A stretch of 64,000 nt of DNA, taken from contig CP133595.1 in NCBI GenBank assembly GCA_031200235.1, forward strand, positions 992,001 through 1,056,000, given 5' to 3'. Under the pieces are notes generated by a model. It had not been told where the DNA came from. It saw only the letters and a program-made list of their open reading frames with translations, and ran no database searches. This document shows, piece by piece, positions 36,563 through 44,547 of this stretch (positions within the stretch are counted from its first letter, which is position 1; every line of letters begins with the position of its first letter). The position numbers were made by a program, and so were the translations under genes. The stretch comes from Cuniculiplasma divulgatum. GTDB lineage: Archaea; Thermoplasmatota; Thermoplasmata; Thermoplasmatales; Thermoplasmataceae.

Positions 36563-37807
36563 TTGTCAGAGGAAACTTTCGGTGATATGTTCCGGAACAT
36601 CAGGATTGATGACGCCATCAGGATGGGCACTTCATTTCTAATATCTGGATTTACATCATTCATCTGGATATCACTTCCGTTCTTCCTCCGCGAGAATCAT
36701 ATACCTCTCTTTTACCTGGGGCTGATCTATTCTATCGCAGTTCTTTCTGCGGTTCTCATAAGGCTCCCTCTGCGCTTCTACAGCGATAGAGCCAGGAGCG
36801 ATCTCCTTCCCACAATCGGGCTTCTCCTTACGGGGATATCCATGAGCCTTCTGTTCACAGTCAAGACCATTGGAGGAATCATACTTGCATTCGTGGTTCT
36901 CTCATTAGCAGTGGCAGCATACAGGTCTTCCAAGAATGCCAGCAGAGCGAAAGGTCTCAGAAACATGGAACCCATGAGGAACATGTACAGCCAGGATATA
37001 ATTCCAAACACTGGAATATTCATTGTGCTGATTTTCGCAGCCTTATTCGTTGGCGGCAGTGTTGGAGAACTGTACGGCATTATGTCCGTAGTAGCGCTTC
37101 TTGCTGGATTTCTGGCCCTGATGTATCGCATCACCAGCGGCACACGATCAAGCATTTCGCCATCACCCAGGCCAATTCGCCAGATGATTCGGACATCATT
37201 TGAGCCCATCAAATCCCTTGATATGATCACCAACAGAAAGATCATGATCCCATACATAGCCATACAATCCCTGCTTTATCTCTCCATATGCATAGTGGCT
37301 GTATTCCTTCCGGCCATGGGCCTTCATGACGGCGTAAACAGACAGGAGGTATTTCTGATATTTGCAGCATTCTCCGTCATAGCCTTCCTGCTGGACAGGA
37401 GTGCTGCACTTATCCCCATGAAGTTCGTGAGGGACACATTCTACATGTTCAGGCCCATATTCCTCATAATTCCACTGCTGCTGCTCTCTCTCATATCTTC
37501 AAGCGTCATTTTCATAATTGGATACTTCACGCTTCTTCTGTGGGTATTCTCTGATTCCATGTCATCAGATGTCGTATCCTCCATGATGCCGGAAGGCGAC
37601 AGGATACGTGCACCCATAATAATGGGATTTCTCTCCATACCAATAAGCATAATCGGCCCCGCACTTGGCTCACTATTCTGGCTTGCATCACCCAGGCTGC
37701 TTTATGGCGTCGCTATCCTCCCGGCAGCAATTTCGCTGCTGCTTGCCATGATGGCATTCCAGAATATCAGCAGGCACAAAGTTGATAATTCCACAAGGTC
37801 CGAATAA
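36563..37807 (+). CDS. MFS transporter
   Basis: A 414-residue transporter with about twelve hydrophobic segments; the PLFYLGLIYSIAVLSAVLIRLPLRFYSDRARSDLL region holds the first cytoplasmic MFS loop (R-x-P-x-R...SDR). TTG start at 36563, about 35 bases past a GTATAAATA box, so nearly leaderless. Substrate unknown. Confidence 0.75.
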   Translation: MSEETFGDMFRNIRIDDAIRMGTSFLISGFTSFIWISLPFFLRENHIPLFYLGLIYSIAVLSAVLIRLPLRFYSDRARSDLLPTIGLLLTGISMSLLFTVKTIGGIILAFVVLSLAVAAYRSSKNASRAKGLRNMEPMRNMYSQDIIPNTGIFIVLIFAALFVGGSVGELYGIMSVVALLAGFLALMYRITSGTRSSISPSPRPIRQMIRTSFEPIKSLDMITNRKIMIPYIAIQSLLYLSICIVAVFLPAMGLHDGVNRQEVFLIFAAFSVIAFLLDRSAALIPMKFVRDTFYMFRPIFLIIPLLLLSLISSSVIFIIGYFTLLLWVFSDSMSSDVVSSMMPEGDRIRAPIIMGFLSIPISIIGPALGSLFWLASPRLLYGVAILPAAISLLLAMMAFQNISRHKVDNSTRSE

Positions 37808-37957
37808 AATCTGGCAAAAAGTTATAATTCGCCAAAACATCAGAACTAAAAGGCTGTACAGGTTAACGGAAAAACATCCAGTGCTGGCACCGCAATCTGT
37901 ACGGGTTCGGTTCAGAAGTATTGAAGATCAGACATTGCTGGAGAGGTGTGAAATAAT

Positions 37958-38320
37958 ATGATACCTGGAAAGATGAATTCACGGGAAATGAAAAGAATGA
38001 TGGCACAGATGGGCATAAAATCAACTGATATGCCCGACGTCCGTACGGTTATACTCAAGGGGGCAGCAAAGGACTACATGATAAGTGATGCCCAGGTTAT
38101 GGTCATAGAGGCACAGGGGCAGAAAACCTTCCAGATAATGGGTAACATGAAGGAGATTCCCAAGACGGAAAGTGCAGCACCCTCCGGGCCGGCATTCCCC
38201 GAAGAGGACATAAAGCTGGTTATGGAACAGGCGTCTGTTGTGAGAGAAAAGGCCATTGAAGCCCTGAAAAAGGCTGACGGAGAGCCGGCAAAGGCTATAT
38301 TGGATCTGCTCCAGAAATGA
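37958..38320 (+). CDS. nac: Nascent polypeptide-associated complex protein
   Basis: Archaeal alpha-NAC homologue of 120 residues that binds ribosomes and nascent chains as a homodimer. The NAC domain MNSREMKRMMAQMGIKSTDMPDVRTVIL...MVIEAQGQKTFQIMG is followed by a C-terminal UBA domain EEDIKLVMEQASVVREKAIEALKKADGEPAKAILDLL. Stop overlaps the CCA-adding enzyme start (ATGA). Confidence 0.95.
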   Translation: MIPGKMNSREMKRMMAQMGIKSTDMPDVRTVILKGAAKDYMISDAQVMVIEAQGQKTFQIMGNMKEIPKTESAAPSGPAFPEEDIKLVMEQASVVREKAIEALKKADGEPAKAILDLLQK

Positions 38321-39621
38321 TTGATCTCAGGGAGATTCTGCTTCCAAATATCCCGGACGATAATGAGAAAAGAGAGATCAGCGAGATTGCTGAATCCCTC
38401 ATTTCTGGCATAAGACAGATACTTGACAGGGATGGCATAAATGCCACTCCAGTACTTGTGGGGTCCACTGCAAAACACACAAACCTGAAGAATGCCGACA
38501 TAGACATCTTTATTGTATTTGACAGGAAATTCAGTGAACGGCAGATGGAATCCATTGGCCTCAGGGTCGGTCACGAAGTGCTTCCTGATGGTATTGAAAG
38601 ATATGCTGAACACCCATACGTTTCCGGCCATATCAGGGGGAGAAAGATTGACATCGTCCCATGCTTCAGAATTGAAAGCAACACCAGGATAATCAGTTCA
38701 GTAGACAGGACACCTCTCCATACGGAATATGTGCTCTCCCACCTGGATGAAAAAAGAAGAAATGATGTCCTTGCCCTGAAGCTTTTCATGAAATCAATAG
38801 GAGTTTACGGATCAGAAATCAGGGTTCAGGGCTTTTCAGGATACGTATGCGAGCTTCTGGTCATAAATCTCGGGAGCTTCCAGAAAGTGCTGGAGAGGTT
38901 TGCATCCCAGAAGGGGCGCCTGGTAATTCCAGACACAACTCCGCTGGTGGAAAAGTACCGTTCTCCTGTGGTCATCGAGGACCCAACAGATTCCTCAAGG
39001 AATGCCGCTGCAGCCATAAGTCTTGAGAATCTCTCCATCATGAAAATTGAGAGCAGGCTGTATCTGCACAGTCCCTCACCATCATTTTTCACAAAGCCCC
39101 AGCAGGACAAACCGCTTCCCTATATGGACCGGGGGACCTGCATAAGGATCGTCACACTTCCAAAACCTGATCTTGTGGATGACGTGATATACAGCCAGGC
39201 ACAGAGGGCCAGGAAAATACTTGTAGAACACATTGTGGACATGGGCTTCCATTACATGGATTCTGAACTGTATGTGGGAAACACCATCGACATAATGATT
39301 GAGACCGAGACCGCAGTCCTTCCGGCTGTAACCAGGCGTATTGGCCCTCCCGTAGACACACCAAATTCCATGGCGTTCATAATGAAATGGAAGGACGGAA
39401 AATCTGTCAGAGGTCCGTATGTAAACGATGACAGGATCTGCGTTGACGCACCATCAGTCGTAAGGGATATAGAGACAGCGATTTCCTCAGCATTTTCCGG
39501 GGCAAACATTGGTAAGAACCTTGACCCGGTAAAGGGCGAAGCAAGAATCATTGATCCAGCCGTGACAGATGCGGCCTATATGGTTCTTGGCAAATTCTAC
39601 TCAAGAAAGATACGTTTTTGA
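38317..39621 (+). CDS. cca: CCA-adding enzyme (tRNA nucleotidyltransferase, class I)
   Basis: Adds or repairs the 3' CCA of tRNAs. 434 residues of archaeal class I type: LVGSTAKHTNLKNADIDIFIVF gives the GS motif (G49-S50) and catalytic carboxylates (D61, D63), with IDIVPCF supplying the third. The RNPLYADHL-like domain and tail follow. Both tRNA genes in the window lack an encoded complete CCA, consistent with a need for it. Coupled to the NAC gene by a four-base overlap. Confidence 0.94.
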   Translation: MIDLREILLPNIPDDNEKREISEIAESLISGIRQILDRDGINATPVLVGSTAKHTNLKNADIDIFIVFDRKFSERQMESIGLRVGHEVLPDGIERYAEHPYVSGHIRGRKIDIVPCFRIESNTRIISSVDRTPLHTEYVLSHLDEKRRNDVLALKLFMKSIGVYGSEIRVQGFSGYVCELLVINLGSFQKVLERFASQKGRLVIPDTTPLVEKYRSPVVIEDPTDSSRNAAAAISLENLSIMKIESRLYLHSPSPSFFTKPQQDKPLPYMDRGTCIRIVTLPKPDLVDDVIYSQAQRARKILVEHIVDMGFHYMDSELYVGNTIDIMIETETAVLPAVTRRIGPPVDTPNSMAFIMKWKDGKSVRGPYVNDDRICVDAPSVVRDIETAISSAFSGANIGKNLDPVKGEARIIDPAVTDAAYMVLGKFYSRKIRF

Positions 39622-39650
39622 AAGTATCGAAGAATAATGGCAATATCCCT

Positions 39651-39851
39651 TCAGCGTCCTCCTGAAAATATCTCCATCAAGGTCACATCATCGGCATGGT
39701 TTACGATGTCCCGCCTGGTGACAGGCACTCCGTTCCTCAGGCATATGTAGCCTTCCTCCCTGAGATTAAGCTTCCGCAGCAGTTCCTCCACAGTGCAGGA
39801 TTCCTCCAGTACTGTTTCGTATGTCTTCCTTCCCACAATCCTTACTGCCAT
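39651..39851 (-). CDS. Ubiquitin-like small protein (MoaD/ThiS/SAMP family)
   Basis: 66-residue beta-grasp protein: TYETVLEESCTVEELLRKLNLREEGYICLRNGVPVTRRDIVNHADDVTLMEIFSGGR. The pattern 'VEELLRKL...V.RNG..V..D......DDV.L....SGG' matches ThiS/MoaD and archaeal modifiers. The C-terminus is Gly-Gly-Arg, one residue beyond the usual diglycine, so cleavage may be required before activation. Ten bases from tRNA-Gln and near a molybdopterin enzyme, compatible with MoaD-like sulfur transfer. Confidence 0.8.
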   Translation of the reverse strand: MAVRIVGRKTYETVLEESCTVEELLRKLNLREEGYICLRNGVPVTRRDIVNHADDVTLMEIFSGGR

Positions 39852-39860
39852 ACTCGCCCA

Positions 39861-39933
39861 TAGCCCCGGGCAGATTCGAACTGCCGTCTACGGATCCAAA
39901 GTCCGGAATGCTTGGCCACTACACCACGGGGCT
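39861..39933 (-). tRNA. tRNA-Gln (TTG)
   Basis: Minus-strand cloverleaf with acceptor AGCCCCG/CGGGGCT and discriminator A, anticodon loop CTTTGGA (TTG) and T-arm GCAGTTCGAATCTGC. A minus-strand A/T-rich AAAAATAGATTAG box lies about 30 bases upstream (near 39965). Decodes CAA. Confidence 0.93.
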
Positions 39934-40114
39934 GTGTCACCATGAGATTTTTGAGGCTAATCTATTTTTTGCAGGGCCAGCTCCCACAAGGCTTGTTCTC
40001 GTGTGGAATAGCACAGGAGATTATGGGAAAAGCCTTTCCAGGCCATTAAAAAAGTCATGTGCTTTGTCCTGTAATACCCGGACAGGGCCGACCAATAATG
40101 AACTGTTGGGGAGT

Positions 40115-40735
40115 TCAGGACCTGAACATACCGGTTACAGTTTTCTTCACCCGTCTCCAGGTGTTGTTCGTGTATCGTTCTCCGCCGGCAACCAGCCCCC
40201 GCTCATGATAGCCGTACTGTTCCCAGTATCCATCCTCATATTCTGCAATCAGTTCAATTTCCGTGAGCCACTTTGCGCTTTTCCAGCCATAGAGATCAGG
40301 CATAAATGGCCTTGCCGGAAATCCCTGCTCTATCCTCAGTGGTTTATCATTCATCCTCAGAGCAATGATGGCGTCATCCTTCAGTGCATACTCTATGGGT
40401 ACCGGTGTACTGTATCCGTCCGCACACCTGAACATGACCCACTTTGCATCCGGAGACGGTTCAGCTTTTCTTATGACATCGGCAAGGCTGGGTCCGGCCC
40501 ATTTAACATTCTGTATGCTCCAGGCGGTGACGCAGTTGAAATCGCTTATGTACTCAAGCCATGGCATCTTCATGATTTCTTCATGGCTGAGGGCATAGGG
40601 CTTTCCCACCAGCCCGGAAATTTTAAGATTCCAGTGATCCGCACTGATTGTCGGCTCTCCAAGTGCTGAATATATTATCCAGTTGCTGATGTACCTCTGT
40701 CCGGGGTTTTCCACATCAACTTTCTTAAGTTCCAT
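40115..40735 (-). CDS. Molybdopterin-dependent oxidoreductase, sulfite oxidase/MsrP-like
   Basis: 206-residue catalytic domain of the sulfite oxidase fold. The Mo-ligating cysteine is in SDFNCVTAWSIQNVKWAGPSLADVI; EDGYWEQYGYHERG and PARPFMPDLYGWKSAKWLTEIEL are further family motifs. There is no Tat or Sec signal and no heme domain, so a cytosolic enzyme with unknown substrate. The neighbouring MoaD-like gene could support cofactor synthesis. Confidence 0.9.
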   Translation of the reverse strand: MELKKVDVENPGQRYISNWIIYSALGEPTISADHWNLKISGLVGKPYALSHEEIMKMPWLEYISDFNCVTAWSIQNVKWAGPSLADVIRKAEPSPDAKWVMFRCADGYSTPVPIEYALKDDAIIALRMNDKPLRIEQGFPARPFMPDLYGWKSAKWLTEIELIAEYEDGYWEQYGYHERGLVAGGERYTNNTWRRVKKTVTGMFRS

Positions 40736-40830
40736 GTGGGTGTGTATTCGTTTCGATTATTAAGACCATGCAAAAATCGTCAAAACATATTTTACAGTTC
40801 TAGCTATTACTTTACTGGGATGAATATATT

Positions 40831-42471
40831 ATGACCAACAATCTTCTAGATATCGGCAAAGTTGCCGCTAAGCTTGGGTTAACTGAGAATGACCTGGAAA
40901 GGTATGGAAACAACATGGCAAAGGTGAGCCTGGAGGTCCTGAAGAGGGTTCAGGACAGGCCAAGAGGCAAACTCATCCTGGTTACGGCCATGAATCCAAC
41001 CAAGGAAGGAGAGGGGAAAACAACCACAACCATAGGACTGGGGCAGGCTCTTAACATAATGGGCAGGAAAGTAGCCATAGCAATCAGGGAACCCTCTCTT
41101 GGGCCATGCTTTGGCATAAAGGGTGGTGCTACAGGCGGCGGAAAGTCCACTGTGGAACCCAGCGACAGGATAAATCTCATATTCACCGGCGATTTTCCGG
41201 CAGTCTCAGCTGCACATAATCTTCTATCAGCCATGATCAACAATCATATCTACCATGGGAACAAAATGAGAATCGATCCAAGGAAAGTTACTTTTCCAAG
41301 GACAATCGACATGAACGACAGATCACTCAGGGACATCATTGTGGGTTCTGGAGGCAGTGAGTCCGGAGTCCTGATGAAGGATAAATTCGTAATCACTCCT
41401 GCATCTGAGATAATGGCAATACTGGGCCTTTCCAGCAGCTATTCAGATCTTAAGCAGAGGCTCTCAAGAATACTTGTTGGATACAACTTTGACGGAAAAC
41501 CTGTTTACGCGGGAGATATAAAGGCACATGGTGCCATGGCTGCGCTTCTCAGGGATGCACTTAAACCCAACCTTGTTCAGACTGCAGAAGGTGTACCGGC
41601 ATTTGTGCACATCGGGCCCTTTGGGAATATTGCACACGGCACCTCATCCATAATAGCCGACAGGATGGCACTGGGTCTTACGGACTACCTTGTCACTGAA
41701 GCAGGATTCGGTTCGGAACTGGGTGGAGAAAAATTTCTGGACATGGTATCAAGGATAGGAAATCTGCCCGTGGATGCAGTGGTACTTGTGGCAACAATAA
41801 GGTCGATTAAACTGAATGCAGGCGTAAGCAACTCCAAAAATGAGGATGTTGCCGCCGTTGAGGCTGGTGTTCAGAACGTCCTGAAGCATGTTGAGATCCT
41901 GCGCAACTTCGGCATTGACCCGGTTGTGGCAATCAACCGCTTCCCCACGGACACCGACAAGGAAATTGCAAAGCTTGAAGAGATGCTGAAGAAAAGCAAT
42001 GTTGTATGGTCCCTGTCCGAAGTATTTGCCAAGGGAGGCCAGGGAGGGCTGGATCTTGCAGGCAAGGTTATGGAAAAATTATCCAGGCCAGCAGGAGGCA
42101 TAAAGCGAACCTATGAGGAATCTGATCCTGTAAGGGATAAGATCATAGCAATAGCAAAAAATGTGTATGGTGCCGCAGAAGTAATCTTTGAGAAGAAGGC
42201 TGAGAACGACCTTAAAAATATAGAGAAAATAGGAATGGGAAAGGCATATGTATGCATGGCAAAGAACCAGTATTCACTCACGGACAACCCTAATGTTCTC
42301 GGATGGCCCAAGAACTTCAAAATTCATGTAAAGTCGATTTCCGTGTCATCAGGGGCAGGGTTTGTAGTACCCATGCTGGGCGACATAATGACGATGCCCG
42401 GGCTTCCAACGGAACCTGCAGCAAACAACGTCGACCTGACTGATGACGGGATCATAACCGGATTGTTCTGA
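40831..42471 (+). CDS. fhs: Formate--tetrahydrofolate ligase
   Basis: ATP-dependent synthesis of 10-formyl-THF, feeding purine synthesis and C1 metabolism. 546 residues with the P-loop PTKEGEGKTTTT (56-67), IREPSLGPCFGIKGGATGGGKS, GDFPAVSAAHNLLSAMINNHI and EAGFGSELGGEKFLD, all hallmarks. Monocistronic. Fhs is scattered among archaea and may have come from bacteria by transfer (inference); purM lies 6 kb away. Confidence 0.96.
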   Translation: MTNNLLDIGKVAAKLGLTENDLERYGNNMAKVSLEVLKRVQDRPRGKLILVTAMNPTKEGEGKTTTTIGLGQALNIMGRKVAIAIREPSLGPCFGIKGGATGGGKSTVEPSDRINLIFTGDFPAVSAAHNLLSAMINNHIYHGNKMRIDPRKVTFPRTIDMNDRSLRDIIVGSGGSESGVLMKDKFVITPASEIMAILGLSSSYSDLKQRLSRILVGYNFDGKPVYAGDIKAHGAMAALLRDALKPNLVQTAEGVPAFVHIGPFGNIAHGTSSIIADRMALGLTDYLVTEAGFGSELGGEKFLDMVSRIGNLPVDAVVLVATIRSIKLNAGVSNSKNEDVAAVEAGVQNVLKHVEILRNFGIDPVVAINRFPTDTDKEIAKLEEMLKKSNVVWSLSEVFAKGGQGGLDLAGKVMEKLSRPAGGIKRTYEESDPVRDKIIAIAKNVYGAAEVIFEKKAENDLKNIEKIGMGKAYVCMAKNQYSLTDNPNVLGWPKNFKIHVKSISVSSGAGFVVPMLGDIMTMPGLPTEPAANNVDLTDDGIITGLF

Positions 42472-42556
42472 GCATTTCCGGTGAATAATTTCCCACCATT
42501 CATTTTTCCTATTTTTAAAAAACTCCATTTTGAACCGCACATTCAAAAATAAGTAA

Positions 42557-43555
42557 TAGGCTGTCTCATCTTTTAACAACTGACGATTTTCATTATCTCC
42601 CTGGGCCTATTTCCCATTTTGATGTTTGATACAATCATGAGATTGTATGCAATTGCCTTAAGACCAATTGCAGTATCGAATGATCTGTTCCTTGTGTACC
42701 AGATATCCTCTGTTTCCATTATCTCTTCAAGGATGGAGAATGTCCTCTCTATTTCCCACCTGAGGGAATACAGAGAAGAGTATTCCCTCCTGAGATCAAT
42801 GCCTATTTTCCTGTTCGTGGACAATCGTTCAGGAATAATTCCTCTCCTTCTGTTTGTGTCAATCACAGGAATGGAATGTGTATTCTCAAACACATAATCG
42901 TATATGTCAGATGTATCATATGCTGAGTCTGCAAGAATATAGGAGAAGTTTCTGACAGAATCCACCATGTCATGGGATACACGTGAATCATGCATGTTTC
43001 CTTTAGTAACAAGCCAGTCCATGATCAGGAGGGAATCTATATTCAGTGACATATGGCACTTCCTGCCATAAGACCATCCCTTGGTGGTCTTGGACCATCC
43101 TGATTCAGGATCTTTGTAATTTCCCCAGTGTTTCCTCCTCATTGCAGTGGAATACTTGCATGTGTGGATCATGAAGGAATCCACTGCTGCGCATTCCTTA
43201 ATGGAATAGAGGAATGTGATCTCCCTGTTTATTGCATGGAGATCAAATTTCCTCGCCCTCCTTGACAGGGTCTGGAAGCTTGGTATTTCCTTAAGGTCCA
43301 TCATGGTCAGATATTCCTCATGATTGATGAGGAATACCCCGGCAGATCGATACGATATTCCGAATATCTGCAGCAGCACAAGAATCTTCAGAATCTGCCG
43401 ATCTGTATATTTTCTTCTCCTTTGATCGGGCGAAACTATATTGTCTATCAGTTCCATAATCAACGGGATATGCTGTGTGGGCATATCCCAATATTCTCAT
43501 TCTGTTAATAATGTTCGACATCTGTCTGACTCTTCATGAAATACGAGACACCCTA
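42557..43555 (-). mobile_element. Complete IS5-like insertion sequence (999 bp)
   Basis: Ends are imperfect inverted repeats (left TAGGCTGTCTCATCTT, right reads TAGGGTGTCTCGTATT on the other strand), flanked by identical 8-bp target duplications ATAAGTAA at 42549-42556 and 43556-43563. Contains one transposase gene. The exact duplication shows a recent simple insertion. Confidence 0.9.
42573..43484 (-). CDS. IS5/IS4-type DDE transposase
   Basis: Full-length 303-residue transposase. Catalytic residues are visible as AAVDSFMIH (D102), ILADSAYDTSDIYD (D186) and YSLRWEIERTFSILEE (E244 or E246, in the Y-x2-R-x3-E-like block). An N-terminal helical DNA-binding domain precedes. No frameshift, so potentially active. 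Confidence 0.92.
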   Translation of the reverse strand: MPTQHIPLIMELIDNIVSPDQRRRKYTDRQILKILVLLQIFGISYRSAGVFLINHEEYLTMMDLKEIPSFQTLSRRARKFDLHAINREITFLYSIKECAAVDSFMIHTCKYSTAMRRKHWGNYKDPESGWSKTTKGWSYGRKCHMSLNIDSLLIMDWLVTKGNMHDSRVSHDMVDSVRNFSYILADSAYDTSDIYDYVFENTHSIPVIDTNRRRGIIPERLSTNRKIGIDLRREYSSLYSLRWEIERTFSILEEIMETEDIWYTRNRSFDTAIGLKAIAYNLMIVSNIKMGNRPREIMKIVSC

Positions 43556-43584
43556 ATAAGTAAAATTTGGTATGTGAAAAAGAT

Positions 43585-44241
43585 TTACTGAACAGTTATT
43601 GTTCCGGTCATCCATCCAACAGTTGACATTGCACCTGCCCAGCCGGTTGGTCCGGAGCCGCAGGAAGCCTCACACTGCCAGGTGTAGACGTTCTGGCCGC
43701 CAGTGTGGAAAGAGAACTGTTCCACAGACTGAGGAAGCACCGGGACATTCAGGTTCAGGCCAGCCACTGTAAATGTGTGAGCAATATCTGAATCATTGAC
43801 GCCTGTTGTGGTCCATGCTCCCCTGACTGAAATCCCATTGTTCTGGAAAGTTGAGTTGATCAGTGTGTTGTTGATGATGGTGACTTCATCATTGACCGTG
43901 CCGGATACATTGGCATATTGGCCTGGAACTGTAGCGGTTCCATTATCATAATTTATGATGGTGACCTCAACCAGAGAATTGGCAGGAAGCAGAATGTTTC
44001 CAGAACTCAGGAGTGTTCCATTGCTCAGGACATAATATGCAGGCTGGTCCCCAACTGTGCTGTTGTAGTAATTGTTTGTTGTGATGACAAGTGTCAGCTG
44101 ATACACACCATTGCTTTCGCCAGAGACAGGCGGTGCATAATTGGTCATGTCTGGGTGGCTCATCACCAGGCCAATACCCACACCTGCTACAATGACGACG
44201 ACCGTTAATACTGAAAACAGAGTCTTATCGCTCATTTCCAT
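43585..44241 (-). CDS. Membrane-anchored cupredoxin-like protein
   Basis: 218 residues: an N-terminal TM anchor (about 6-27), an extracellular Asn/Thr-rich region with several N-x-S/T sites, and a beta-sandwich resembling cupredoxins. Candidate copper ligands are H155 (DIAHTFTV), C190 and C194 (TWQCEASCGSG) and M205. The C-x3-C-G spacing recalls the CuA site of oxidase subunit II, but the expected His four residues on is Pro. Start ATG 44241 fits a minus-strand CTTATTTATTG box 25-30 bases upstream; later ATG 44235 is possible. Likely an external electron carrier. Confidence 0.65.
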   Translation of the reverse strand: MEMSDKTLFSVLTVVVIVAGVGIGLVMSHPDMTNYAPPVSGESNGVYQLTLVITTNNYYNSTVGDQPAYYVLSNGTLLSSGNILLPANSLVEVTIINYDNGTATVPGQYANVSGTVNDEVTIINNTLINSTFQNNGISVRGAWTTTGVNDSDIAHTFTVAGLNLNVPVLPQSVEQFSFHTGGQNVYTWQCEASCGSGPTGWAGAMSTVGWMTGTITVQ

Positions 44242-44337
44242 ACTTATCAATTCCGTCCATATTCCATCAATAAATAAGACTGACAACTCTTATTTGAGGA
44301 ACAAAGTTTATATAGAATTATCCACGGGACCTCACTG

Positions 44338-44353
44338 CTGTATAAATATATGC
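44338..44353 (+). promoter_or_regulatory. TATA box upstream of small gene
   Basis: CTGTATAAATATATGC, one of the strongest TATA elements in the window, not accounted for by the permease promoter further right. Confidence 0.45.
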
Positions 44354-44388
44354 ATTAAAGTAAACTAACTCACAGCACATGAGTAATC

Positions 44389-44496
44389 ATGGCATCCACT
44401 TCAGCGAAAATTTTTGAGAGTATCTCAAAAAGCCCTGTAATAAAGAATTTTCTGACTACTATTCAAAAATATACTGAACATAATACGATTGAATGA
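44389..44496 (+). CDS. Putative 35-residue peptide with its own promoter
   Basis: ATG frame MASTSAKIFESISKSP followed by VIKNFLTTIQKYTEHNTIE, an amphipathic helix-forming peptide. A strong TATA box (TGTATAAATATATG, 44339-44352) lies upstream at a distance giving a short leader. No homologue known to me; the transcript could instead be non-coding. Confidence 0.35.
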   Translation: MASTSAKIFESISKSPVIKNFLTTIQKYTEHNTIE

Positions 44497-44510
44497 TGGA
44501 GAAATTATGA

Positions 44511-44523
44511 ATAAATATATATA
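44511..44523 (+). promoter_or_regulatory. Permease promoter (TATA box)
   Basis: ATAAATATATATAC lies about 30 bases before the ATG at 44548, matching a leaderless start there. Confidence 0.55.
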
Positions 44524-44547
44524 CCGCCATGTACATTGTATTGCGCA

